Assembly (NCBI GenBank): GCA_023247285.1 | Contig: JAHFGU010000025.1 | Location: forward strand, 1 to 15,819 | Source: Candidatus Omnitrophota bacterium | GTDB taxonomy: Bacteria; Omnitrophota; Koll11; Aquiviventales; Aquiviventaceae | DNA length: 15,819 bases | Direction of reading: 5' to 3' | In this document: positions 7,273 through 13,733 of the stretch, piece after piece | Layout of the letters: the number at the start of each line of letters is the position of its first letter | How positions within the stretch are numbered: the stretch's first letter is position 1 | Translations under genes and position numbers: made by a program | Notes under the pieces: generated by a model | The model's input: the letters and a program-made list of their open reading frames with translations, nothing else | What the model was told of the DNA's origin: nothing | Databases searched by the model: none

Positions 7273-8054
7273 GCAAACCGCGGGTGTTGCTCGTGGCGAT
7301 CTTCCTGGGGCTCTCCTGCGTCCCCTGCACAGCTTTCGGCGGCTCGTCGTCAGGCAGCAGCAGCGGGGGCGGCGGGGGCGGGGGCTGCGCGTCGGACGAC
7401 GCGGTGTCCTACGGATGGACGGTGCCCGGGGATCCGGTCTACGGGTTCGGCGCGCCTGACCCGAACGCCGACGACCTCGTGGGGTTGGCGGCGAAGGGCA
7501 ACCTCATCATCGGCGATTACACCGATCCGGCCTTCCAGGGCAAGGTGGCGCCGAGGCTCCGGCCCGGCATCGACTCCATCACCCAGCCCTACGTGGTGGA
7601 CCCGACCGACGCGGCCCTGGGCTACGACAGCCGGATCCCGAGCCTCTGCGGGGGCCTGTCCCCATGCTTTGACGGCAACTATGACCAGGCGGACGGGGGC
7701 GCCAAATCGGACGGCGCACCCAGGAAGTTCTACGAGTCGAGCCTGTCCAACGCCGACTTTCAGCGGTACTACAACAAGGCCAGGGCGGGCGATGACTCCT
7801 CCTACGTCAATATCGAGGGCGCGCTCTACACGAACCACGCCATCGCCGGCCTGGTGAAGACCTGGTGGCTGGGGTTTCAAGGGTCGATCGTGGCCAGGGA
7901 CGAGGCGATCGACTTCTATCGCAGCATGTGGATCGATTACGACACCCGCCTGCTGAACGACTCCGGGTCGACGATCACCCTGCCTGCCAGCATGAAGCGG
8001 CCCCGGCTCGTGAGCTGGGAAGAATGCCCGGCGGCCGGCTGCGCAGGAGAATAG
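7269..8054 (+). CDS. Secreted partner protein of the pilin cassette (copy A, gene 4)
   Basis: A 261-residue exported protein of unknown family. The N-terminus MSKPRVLLVAIFLGLSCVPC is a signal sequence; the cysteines at 17 and 20 do not fit a good lipobox, so cleavage by signal peptidase I is more likely. A Ser/Gly linker (about 24-40) follows. Conserved blocks shared with the copy B protein are LAAKGNLIIGDYT, TQPYVVDPTDAALGY, RKFYESSL, ALYTNHAIAGLV, GSIVARDEAIDF and KRPRLVS. The short GN/GS-type rungs resemble those in gene 3, so the two may form one surface assembly. There is no pilin leader. ATG 7269 overlaps the gene 3 stop by four bases. It takes the place that PilY1-type proteins hold in other minor-pilin operons but is far smaller and not related in visible sequence. 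Confidence 0.75.
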   Translation: MSKPRVLLVAIFLGLSCVPCTAFGGSSSGSSSGGGGGGGCASDDAVSYGWTVPGDPVYGFGAPDPNADDLVGLAAKGNLIIGDYTDPAFQGKVAPRLRPGIDSITQPYVVDPTDAALGYDSRIPSLCGGLSPCFDGNYDQADGGAKSDGAPRKFYESSLSNADFQRYYNKARAGDDSSYVNIEGALYTNHAIAGLVKTWWLGFQGSIVARDEAIDFYRSMWIDYDTRLLNDSGSTITLPASMKRPRLVSWEECPAAGCAGE

Positions 8055-8066
8055 GAGCGGACCGGG

Positions 8067-8621
8067 ATACAGCGTGCGGGCTTGACCCTCGTGGAACTGC
8101 TCATTGGTGTTGCGCTCCTGCTGATCGGGGGCGGCGCCCTCCTGCTCGGGATGAACACCGCCATGATCCACACCGACTACCTGACCCAGCTCCAGGTCAT
8201 GGCCAACGCGGCCCAGGGCCGGCTCGAGGAGCTGGCCGCCGCCCCCTTCGATACGCTGTGGACCGGGGCTGAGTACGCGCAGGCCCGCCAGCCGAACACC
8301 GGCCTGTGCATGGGCCTCAACGAGGACCGCAACTGCAACAACCAGCTCGATGCCGGCGAGGACTTGAACGGCAACAACCGGCTCGATGAGCCGATAGCCG
8401 GCGCGCGGCTGAGCGTGCAGGTCCGCAGCGCCGATGTCCGCAATCCGGCCAACCCGGCGCTGCTCGACCTCTACGTCTCCGCGTGCTGGGCCTCTCGGCG
8501 CCGCGCCATCGGCGAGGATCGCAACTGCAACGGCCGGCTGGATCCAGGGGAGGACGCCAACACCAACACGTTGATGGACGGCCCGGTGGTCTTGGTCACG
8601 CGAGTGGGCCGTCCCGAATGA
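8067..8621 (+). CDS. Type IV minor prepilin, PilV/GspI-like, apparent ATA start (copy B, gene 1)
   Basis: A 184-residue prepilin paralogous to 4771-5259. The mature start LTLVELLIGVALLLIGGG has Glu at +5. In frame between the preceding stop (8052-8054) and this segment there is no ATG, GTG or TTG before the cleavage glycine. The only plausible start is ATA at 8067-8069, giving (M)QRAG and LTLVE, the same five-residue leader spacing as copy A. AGGAG at 8053-8057 lies nine bases upstream of it. A TTG at 8082 would remove the leader and is unlikely. The protein carries two Ca2+-loop pairs instead of one: EDRNCNNQLDAGEDLNGNN (about 86-104) and EDRNCNGRLDPGEDANTNT (about 150-168). It may be an ATG-to-ATA mutation, a sequence error, or a true rare start. 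Confidence 0.78.
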   Translation: MQRAGLTLVELLIGVALLLIGGGALLLGMNTAMIHTDYLTQLQVMANAAQGRLEELAAAPFDTLWTGAEYAQARQPNTGLCMGLNEDRNCNNQLDAGEDLNGNNRLDEPIAGARLSVQVRSADVRNPANPALLDLYVSACWASRRRAIGEDRNCNGRLDPGEDANTNTLMDGPVVLVTRVGRPE

Positions 8622-9058
8622 GGCGCGCGCCGGGCTTCACCTTCGTGGAGATGCTCATCGTGACGGTGGTCCTGATGCTCATTGGGGGGATGGCCATCGT
8701 GATGGCGCAGACCGGGCCCCGGGTGTGGACGCACACCTCGAGCCGGCTGGCCAGTATCACCAACGGCCAGCGCGCGCTGGACCGGGTGATTGGCGATCTG
8801 CGGGCCGCCTCCTCGGCGAGCGTCAACTGCGCGCCGCCCGCCCCCAACGAGCTCACCTTCACGCAGCTCGGCGCACCGGTTTCCTACGACTTGAACGGCA
8901 CGAACCTACTCAAGAACGGCCGGGTGATAGCCGGGGATCTCTCGACGTTCCGCTGCACCCGGTTCGCGGACGGGCATGTCCGGATCGAGGTCGGGGTGCG
9001 AGTGGACGCCTCCACGGTCCGCACGCTGACCTCGCAGGTGTGGGTGCGGCAGCCATGA
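8618..9058 (+). CDS. Type IV minor prepilin, PilW/GspJ-like (copy B, gene 2)
   Basis: A 146-residue prepilin with leader MRRAPG and mature start FTFVEMLIVTVVLMLIGG. The cleavage glycine is at 6 and Glu at +5 is kept. The helix leads into RALDRVIGDLRAAS, matching RMRADLHAAS in copy A gene 2, then a beta-rich domain with two cysteines (VNCAPP and FRCTRF). ATG 8618 overlaps the stop of gene 1 (ATGA), and its own stop overlaps ATG 9055 in the same way. The chain of four-base overlaps indicates coupled translation through genes 1 to 3. Without its own nearby ribosome site, it depends on gene 1 being translated, which is indirect evidence that the oddly started gene 1 is expressed. Confidence 0.83.
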   Translation: MRRAPGFTFVEMLIVTVVLMLIGGMAIVMAQTGPRVWTHTSSRLASITNGQRALDRVIGDLRAASSASVNCAPPAPNELTFTQLGAPVSYDLNGTNLLKNGRVIAGDLSTFRCTRFADGHVRIEVGVRVDASTVRTLTSQVWVRQP

Positions 9059-10722
9059 GCGCGCGCCGGACCAAGGGATTCGCGTTGATCGGCAGCTACC
9101 TCCTGCTCTCCGCCCTGTTTCTCTACTCCAACGCGCTGACCATGACCACGATCGTCCAGCAGGCCGCGGCCGACCGCATGCGCGAGACCTTCGAGGCGCG
9201 CAACCTCGCCACCGCCGCCCTCGAGACCCTGCGGGAAGACCTCAACCGCTTCCTCACGGTGGAGATGTACGCCTGGACGGCGCAGGGCAACGCGATCCAG
9301 GCGCTCCAGTGGCTGGATGACCTCGGCACGGGCAAGGAAAATCCCATCTTCGATCTGCCGAAGACCGACGCGAACGGCGATGGCGCGGTGGACTGGGCCG
9401 ACGGCACCGATCAGATCCGCGACGGGACGGCGGACAACCCCACGTGCCTGACCCTGCCGGTGACCTCGTATAGCAAAGGGACCGCGCTGGCCCCGCCCAA
9501 CGCCACGGCGACGTTCAAGAGCCCCAACGGCAAGAACCCGAACGACCAGGCGATCCAGGCCACGGCCGAGAGCGGCCCAACGTCCGGGACGCCGGCCTGC
9601 CGGGCCGCGGGCCTCTCGCCGGAGGCGCCCCGCGCGTGGCTGGTCAGCGTCGAGCCCGTGAACAAGAACGACCCCCTGTCGCCGCGGCGCGTCACGCTGG
9701 ACGCCGAGGCGAAGGCCGGCGGCGTCACCAAGCGGATGGAAGCCGTCTACGAGATCGATCTGGGCATGTCCGACGTGTTCAAGTACGCGTACTTCATTAA
9801 CAACTACGGGTGGTTCGACACCGGCGATGCGTACATGCGCATTAATGGGGACGTGCGGGCCAACGGCGACCTGCGGTTGACGGTCTGGGGCGGCAATTAC
9901 ACCATGACGGACGATTACAACGATATCCACGGGAACTTCTACGCCTCTGAAAATCCCGAGCTGATCAATCCGCAGACCGGCCAGAAGGCCCAGGGTTTCA
10001 TCAGCGGCGATGCGGGTCAGTATTCGACCGAAAAGGCGTACTGGGAAGTCAAGGGCGGCCACTCGCGCCCCTTAAAAAATCTCGTGTTTCCAGGGCAGCC
10101 GGCCCCGGGCGGCACGACCAAGTCCATCCCTTGGGGCTGGGATCCCTACCACAATCCGGCCAAAGGCGGCGCCATTGACCAGCAGCGCTTTGAGCGGCAG
10201 CCCACCCAGCCCATGCCCTATCTGGGCGACCTGGACTACTACAAGACGCTGGCCAAGCAGCGCAAGGGCGAGCTCAAGGGTCTTGTTTGGGTCGAGGGGG
10301 TCGGATACCGTCCGAAGGTGGTGACGGTTGACGGCATCTATGCAGGGGTGGACGGGGTCTTAGGCACGGCGGATGATAAGAATCCTTTGGTCATCCTCGG
10401 CGGCTACGCCAATCCGATCGAGATCACCGGGCCGGTGGTCGTGCCGGGTGATGTGATCATCAAAGGCGTGGTCAAGGGCCGGGGAACGGTCTATGCGGGC
10501 CGCAACGTGCATGTTGTCGGCAACCTCACCTACGCCAGTGACACGTGGGGCAGCGCCTCCTTTGTGGCGGCGCCCCGCTGGGAGTCGCTCCAGCGCAACA
10601 CGGTGACCGGGGAAGTCCGGGAGGTGTGGTGCTGCCCCGGGCGCGGCAGCTCGATTGGCATTGTCTGCAAGAGCGGGACGTTTTACCCGTATGGCCAAAC
10701 CCCGCCGGCCGGGTGCCTCTGA
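9055..10722 (+). CDS. Large PilX/GspK-like pilus-tip protein with beta-rich domain (copy B, gene 3)
   Basis: A 555-residue paralogue of 5728-7272. Leader-like MSARRTKG is followed by FALIGSYLLLSALFLYSNAL; +5 is Gly, so Glu5 is again missing. The EF-hand-like loop DANGDGAVDWAD is at 105-116. Shared blocks include YAYFINNYGWFD, NPQTGQ, QPTQPMPYLGDLDYYKTLA and the rung-like GPVVVPGDVIIKGVVKGRGT near 440-490. It is about 40 residues longer than copy A, partly from an insertion after the Ca2+ loop (about 137-180, Asn/Ala/Thr-rich). Four cysteines cluster near the C-terminus (EVWCCPGRGS, IVCKSG, PAGCL), a pattern that could stabilise the exposed end by disulfides. The start is fixed by ATGA overlap with gene 2. 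The PilX/GspK label is by position, missing Glu5 and architecture. Confidence 0.75.
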   Translation: MSARRTKGFALIGSYLLLSALFLYSNALTMTTIVQQAAADRMRETFEARNLATAALETLREDLNRFLTVEMYAWTAQGNAIQALQWLDDLGTGKENPIFDLPKTDANGDGAVDWADGTDQIRDGTADNPTCLTLPVTSYSKGTALAPPNATATFKSPNGKNPNDQAIQATAESGPTSGTPACRAAGLSPEAPRAWLVSVEPVNKNDPLSPRRVTLDAEAKAGGVTKRMEAVYEIDLGMSDVFKYAYFINNYGWFDTGDAYMRINGDVRANGDLRLTVWGGNYTMTDDYNDIHGNFYASENPELINPQTGQKAQGFISGDAGQYSTEKAYWEVKGGHSRPLKNLVFPGQPAPGGTTKSIPWGWDPYHNPAKGGAIDQQRFERQPTQPMPYLGDLDYYKTLAKQRKGELKGLVWVEGVGYRPKVVTVDGIYAGVDGVLGTADDKNPLVILGGYANPIEITGPVVVPGDVIIKGVVKGRGTVYAGRNVHVVGNLTYASDTWGSASFVAAPRWESLQRNTVTGEVREVWCCPGRGSSIGIVCKSGTFYPYGQTPPAGCL

Positions 10723-10731
10723 GGAGGAACG

Positions 10732-11535
10732 ATGCGCGCCTTGCGGCTTGCTGCGTTGGTGTTGAGCCTGATGGCGGCCATGCCGGCGGCGACATTCGCC
10801 GCTGGCGGCACCGGAGGGAATGACGGCACGAGCAGCTACGTCCCGCCCCCGCCCCCGAACGACACGAACTGGGAACCGTATGGCTTTGCAGCCGGGGAAG
10901 ATCCGGACTACCGCTTCGTCTACCCCGACAACAGCAAGACTGACATACTGGGTTTGGCGGCTAAGGGCAATATTGTCCTGGGCGATTACACGCAGCCCGA
11001 GTTCCAGAACTACGTGGCGCCAAAGCTGAAGCCGGGGAAGTGGTCGGTGACCCAGCCCTATATGATCGATCCCACGGATGCTAGCCTGGGGTACTCCAGC
11101 TACGTCCTGAACGGCAAGCAGTATTTCAACGGCGACTACACCCAGGTCGACGAGCAAGGCAACGGCAAAAAGCTGGATGGCAGCCCGCGCCGGTTCTACG
11201 AGTCCACGCTGCCGGATTGGCAATACAGCGGCCTCGTGGAGTCGTGGATGAACAATCCGAATCACGGCGAAGGCTCCGGCAATATCCAGGCCGTGCTCTA
11301 TACCAACCATGCGATTGCCGGGCTGGTGAAGGCTTACGATCTAGGCATCTTCGGCGCCATCGTGGCGCGCGACGACGCGTTCATGTACGGCAAGCGGCTG
11401 TGGCTCGACCACGATATCCGCATCATGGAGGAAGGCTCGCAGATCGATTTGAATCTGCCGGTGTCCATCAAGCGGCCGCGCCTGGTTTCGCTGACCGACT
11501 GCGGCGCTAGCGGCTGCCCCAGCAGCCAGAAATAA
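10732..11535 (+). CDS. Secreted partner protein of the pilin cassette (copy B, gene 4)
   Basis: A 267-residue exported protein and paralogue of 7269-8054. A signal peptide (MRALRLAALVLSLMAAMPAA, cut near TFAA) is followed by a Gly-rich then Pro-rich linker (VPPPPPND). Blocks common to both copies are LGLAAKGNIVLGDYT, TQPYMIDPTDASLGY, FNGDYTQ, RRFYEST, AVLYTNHAIAGLVK, GAIVARDDAF and IKRPRLVS. Unlike copy A it does not overlap gene 3. It starts nine bases after that stop with its own strong ribosome site GGAGGA just upstream of ATG 10732. It is the last gene of the eight-gene run. Family and activity are unknown; a surface or tip role with gene 3 is inferred from linkage and shared duplication. 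Confidence 0.75.
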   Translation: MRALRLAALVLSLMAAMPAATFAAGGTGGNDGTSSYVPPPPPNDTNWEPYGFAAGEDPDYRFVYPDNSKTDILGLAAKGNIVLGDYTQPEFQNYVAPKLKPGKWSVTQPYMIDPTDASLGYSSYVLNGKQYFNGDYTQVDEQGNGKKLDGSPRRFYESTLPDWQYSGLVESWMNNPNHGEGSGNIQAVLYTNHAIAGLVKAYDLGIFGAIVARDDAFMYGKRLWLDHDIRIMEEGSQIDLNLPVSIKRPRLVSLTDCGASGCPSSQK

Positions 11536-11552
11536 GCCCGCCGGTTTTTCCA

Positions 11553-11606
11553 GTCACCTCGATTTAACCTCCCCGATATCTCGCTGTAACATCCCTCTTC
11601 TAGGCT
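11553..11606 (+). promoter_or_regulatory. Four 11-bp phased operator repeats upstream of the winged-helix gene
   Basis: Four consecutive 11-bp units occur: GTCACCTCGAT (11553), TTAACCTCCCC (11564), GATATCTCGCT (11575) and GTAACATCCCT (11586). Position 4 (A) and positions 7-8 (TC) are invariant. Direct repeats with 11-bp period are the classic binding layout for PhoB/OmpR-type winged-helix proteins. A weak -10-like hexamer TAGGCT begins at 11601, 15 bases after the start of the last unit, and no -35 is needed in such activator-dependent promoters. The start site would lie near 11613, almost at ATG 11616. Confidence 0.65.
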
Positions 11607-11615
11607 AGGCATGCC

Positions 11616-11957
11616 ATGGCCCAGCCGCTGTCGCTTCAGTGCGGCGCGCTCACGATTGATCTGGAGCGCTACCGCGTGCTGCTGCGCGGGGAGCCTCTCC
11701 TGCTCACCTACCGGGAGTACGCTTTGCTCGCCTATCTGGCCGGCCGCCTAGGCCAGGTCGTGCATAAGCGGCAGCTCCTGGAGGAAGGGCTGGGCCGGCA
11801 TGATCCCGGCGGGCTGCGGATGGTGGATGAGCACATCCGCCATCTTCGGGGGCTGATCGAGCGCGAGAGCGGCTGCCAGATTGACGAGGTCGGGCCCAGC
11901 GGCTACCGGTTCACGTGCCGCGCGCCGGCATGTAACATCGAATTAACATCCGCGTGA
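11616..11957 (+). CDS. Stand-alone OmpR/PhoB-type winged-helix regulator without receiver
   Basis: A 113-residue DNA-binding protein made only of the Trans_reg_C fold. It starts with CGALTIDLERYRVLLRGEPLLLTYREYALLAYLAG, runs through the helix VVHKRQLLEEGLG, the recognition helix region GLRMVDEHIRHLRGLIE (about 67-83) and the wing EVGPSGYRF. These line up with the output domain of the regulator at 3858-4547. No receiver is encoded upstream: the pilin unit ends at 11535 and the gap is non-coding. It is therefore not a broken two-domain gene unless the break is old. ATG 11616 has only a weak AGG at 11607-11609. Arrays of 11-bp repeats lie both before this gene and over its last codons before the porin gene, so self-regulation and porin control are likely. 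Signal and partner are unknown. Confidence 0.85.
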   Translation: MAQPLSLQCGALTIDLERYRVLLRGEPLLLTYREYALLAYLAGRLGQVVHKRQLLEEGLGRHDPGGLRMVDEHIRHLRGLIERESGCQIDEVGPSGYRFTCRAPACNIELTSA

Positions 11958-11985
11958 TATGGGCGTAACGGTGGAATCGTATTGT
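11932..11985 (+). promoter_or_regulatory. Four 11-bp phased operator repeats upstream of the porin gene
   Basis: The units are GTAACATCGAA (11932), TTAACATCCGC (11943), GTGATATGGGC (11954) and GTAACGGTGGA (11965). The first two are near-identical and the consensus (G/T)TAACATC matches the array at 11553. TATTGT at 11980-11985 is a -10-like hexamer 15 bases after the start of the last unit, the same offset as in the other array. The array overlaps the last codons of the winged-helix gene. The layout resembles a Pho box, but the activating signal is not shown. Confidence 0.68.
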
Positions 11986-12026
11986 CGGCGCACGCAGATG
12001 GCAGAGCACAACGAGAGGAGGGCGGC

Positions 12027-13328
12027 ATGAAGTGGCGTATGGCACTAGCGCTGAGCGTGTTGGCGGCGGGAACCCCGGTGTGGGCTGATACCGAGGACGA
12101 CGCTTTGAAGGCGGAGATCCAGGTCCTGAAGGACCGACTCAGCCGGCTGGAAGGCCAAGTGGCCACCCGGCAGTCGGCCGGGATGACCGGCATCTCCAGC
12201 ATCGGGGAGAAAGCCGGCCCGGCGCTCGTCGAGTTGCCCAGCGGATTGCAGGGGCTGGGTATCAGCGGGTTTGTGGATCTGTCTTACATTTATAACTTTG
12301 CGGAGCCGGATGCCGGGGCCAGCCGCACCAACCGCGGCCGGGTCTTCGATACCCAGCCGAATGGCTTCGTGCCGCAGGCGGCAGAAATCGTGTTCGAAAA
12401 GCCGGAAACCGACACCATGCCGATCGGCTTCCGGACCGACCTGTATTTCGGGGATGACGCGGAGCTGACCCACTCCTCGGGGCTGTTCGCGAGCACGGAT
12501 GCAGTCGACCTCCAGCAGGCCTACGTCACCGCGAAAGCCCCGATCGGGGACGGGCTGGACTTCAAGCTCGGCAAATTCGTGACGCTGCTGGGCGCGGAAG
12601 TGATTGAGAGCCCGGCCAACTGGAACTTCTCGCGCTCGTATATGTTCGGCTACGCGATTCCGTTCACGCACACGGGTGTGTTGGCGACCTATCCGCTCGG
12701 GGAATGGGGCTCGGTGACCGGCGGGGTCGTGAACGGCTGGGACATGGTGGACGACACCAACATCGCCAAGACCCTCATCGGCAACCTCACGCTCACCCCA
12801 GTGGGAGGCGTCACGCTGGCCTTCAACGGGATCACCGGCGCGGAGCACACGGGAGAAAACCGCAACGACCGGACGGTGTTCGATTTCGTGGGCACGTGGA
12901 AGGCGCTCGACCAGCTCACCGTCATGGCCAACTATGACTACGGCCATGAGAGCGGGGTCGAGCCCGTCGTCGGCACGGCAGGCGGCGGCACCGGTTTCGA
13001 CACCGGCAACTGGCAGGGGCTGGCCCTCTACGGCAAGTATGATCTGACCCCGACGTGGTCGCTGGCCGGCCGGTGGGAGTGGTTCGATGACAAGGCCGGG
13101 GTGCGCACCGGGCTGGGCACCGTCGATTTGGCGACCGGCGCGCTCGGCCCGAATGACGTGGACTATTTCGAGTGGACGCTCACCAGCCAGTGGGCCTTGT
13201 ACGAGCACGTGCTCGCCCGGCTCGAGTACCGCCACGACATGGCAGGCGAGCGGGTCTTCTTCCGGGGCGCTGGCGAGTTCACCAACCGCTACGACACCAT
13301 CGCGGCGGAGCTGATCTATCACTTTTAA
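12027..13328 (+). CDS. BBP2-type (OmpL-like) outer-membrane porin
   Basis: A 433-residue porin. A signal peptide (MKWRMALALSVLAAGTPVWA, cleaved before DTEDD) is followed by a short coiled coil at about 21-48 (LKAEIQVLKDRLSRLEGQV), probably a periplasmic trimerisation or wall-contact segment. The barrel follows, from ISGFVDLSYIYNF to a terminal IAAELIYHF. The stretch VIESPANWNFSRSYMFGYAI and PFTHTGVLATYPLG is characteristic of putative beta-barrel porin-2 proteins. ATG 12027 is chosen because AGGAGGG at 12016-12022 precedes it and it begins a clean signal peptide; an upstream in-frame start at 11982 would put 15 polar residues ahead of that. It lies behind an 11-bp repeat array and before the ammonium operon. 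The permeant solute is unknown. Confidence 0.88.
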   Translation: MKWRMALALSVLAAGTPVWADTEDDALKAEIQVLKDRLSRLEGQVATRQSAGMTGISSIGEKAGPALVELPSGLQGLGISGFVDLSYIYNFAEPDAGASRTNRGRVFDTQPNGFVPQAAEIVFEKPETDTMPIGFRTDLYFGDDAELTHSSGLFASTDAVDLQQAYVTAKAPIGDGLDFKLGKFVTLLGAEVIESPANWNFSRSYMFGYAIPFTHTGVLATYPLGEWGSVTGGVVNGWDMVDDTNIAKTLIGNLTLTPVGGVTLAFNGITGAEHTGENRNDRTVFDFVGTWKALDQLTVMANYDYGHESGVEPVVGTAGGGTGFDTGNWQGLALYGKYDLTPTWSLAGRWEWFDDKAGVRTGLGTVDLATGALGPNDVDYFEWTLTSQWALYEHVLARLEYRHDMAGERVFFRGAGEFTNRYDTIAAELIYHF

Positions 13329-13339
13329 AGACGCGGGAT

Positions 13340-13413
13340 AAAAAGTGCCAACGCAAAATGTGCCAGACACTTTTTCAGTGCGCGAGCCCGAGGAAGGAAA
13401 AAGTGTCAGGCAC
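13340..13413 (+). repeat. REP-like palindromic element
   Basis: GTGCCAGACACTTTTT at 13360-13375 and AAAAAGTGTCAGGCAC at 13398-13413 are inverted copies with one mismatch. A partial third arm, AAAAAGTGCCA, sits at 13340-13350. AT-rich ends around a GTGCCnGACAC core are typical of dispersed intergenic palindromes mobilised by RAYT-type transposases. It lies directly after the porin stop and may also act as a transcription or mRNA-stability barrier. No transposase is in the window. Confidence 0.6.
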
Positions 13414-13429
13414 CTAAGGTTGTTGTGAG

Positions 13430-13503
13430 CCTGTCCGGCGCCGACCCGGACAGGGCCCCCCGCGCTTCGCTCTAGGGGGTGGAGCGTGGGGGGCATCCCC
13501 CAC
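13430..13503 (+). other. Two perfect GC-rich hairpins before the ammonium operon
   Basis: CCTGTCCGG 13430-13438 pairs perfectly with CCGGACAGG 13446-13454 around a 7-base loop. GTGGGGG 13486-13492 pairs with CCCCCAC 13497-13503 around GCAT. Neither is followed by a T tract, so they are not standard terminators. They may be part of the same dispersed intergenic repeat, or a leader structure for the operon. No clear promoter was found between 13414 and 13565. Confidence 0.5.
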
Positions 13504-13565
13504 CCGGCCGCGGCGCCGGAACGAAGTTGATTGACTGCCGCACCAGAGGGAGGAGCAGGGACGTC

Positions 13566-13733
13566 ATGGGCACAACGGCAACATCAGGATGGGCGGTACT
13601 GTGGTTCTTGGTCGGATTTACCGTGTTGGGAACCGCCGCGATCGGCGGCGGAGCGCTGGGACTCCTGGGCGGGGTTGCCATCATGGCATGGGCGTCCGTG
13701 CTCTTTCGCGCCGCACGCGCAAAGGAGGAATAA
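13566..13733 (+). CDS. Small two-helix membrane protein 1, ammonium operon
   Basis: A 55-residue protein with two hydrophobic segments: about 9-27 (WAVLWFLVGFTVLGTAAIG) and about 29-47 (GALGLLGGVAIMAWASVLF), then a basic/acidic tail FRAARAKEE. Further upstream in-frame starts exist at 13479 but would add a polar, arginine-rich stretch read through the hairpin region. ATG 13566, with AGGAG at 13551-13555 and AGGG at 13557-13560, is preferred. The stop TAA is directly followed by the ATG of the next small gene. Position upstream of amtB in a tight operon suggests a role in ammonium transport or its control, but I do not recognise a family. Confidence 0.7.
   Translation: MGTTATSGWAVLWFLVGFTVLGTAAIGGGALGLLGGVAIMAWASVLFRAARAKEE

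Larger units (their letters stand above)
4771..11535 (+). repeat. Tandem duplication of a four-gene minor-pilin cassette
   Basis: Copy A (4771-8054) and copy B (8067-11535) encode the same four protein types in the same order and orientation, with only 12 bases between them. Corresponding proteins share long conserved blocks, for example ALLLGM and LLDL.V.ACWASR.R.IGEDRNCNG in gene 1, YAYFINN.GWFD and GRGTVY.GRNVHV in gene 3, and KRPRLVS in gene 4. Divergence throughout indicates an old duplication with separate evolution, not an assembly repeat. Confidence 0.9.

Noticed and set aside
8052..8621. Readthrough of the TAG at 8052 to fuse the secreted protein and the next prepilin, which are in the same frame
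   Set aside because: The prepilin leader must be N-terminal for peptidase processing, and a ribosome site lies at the junction.
8884..10062. Long - strand frame opposite the second large pilin protein
   Set aside because: Low-complexity GC-driven composition; the + strand has the conserved paralogous gene.
11512..11549. Intrinsic terminator after the last pilin-cassette gene
   Set aside because: A perfect hairpin GGCTGC/GCAGCC (11512-11527) exists, but it lies inside the coding end and the T5 run is 17 bases away.
13407..13426. Sigma54 promoter (GGCAC...TTG) before the ammonium operon
   Set aside because: The spacing is one base off, the GC of the -12 element is missing, and the sequence lies partly in the palindromic repeat.
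12045..13496. Long open frame on the - strand opposite the porin (483 codons)
   Set aside because: It is opposite a well-supported porin with signal peptide and ribosome site; its translation is Arg/Gly/His-rich without recognisable domains, as expected of GC-rich antisense frames.
13479..13565. N-terminal extension of the 55-residue membrane protein
   Set aside because: The extra residues are polar and arginine-rich and start at the hairpin; the internal ATG has a better ribosome site.
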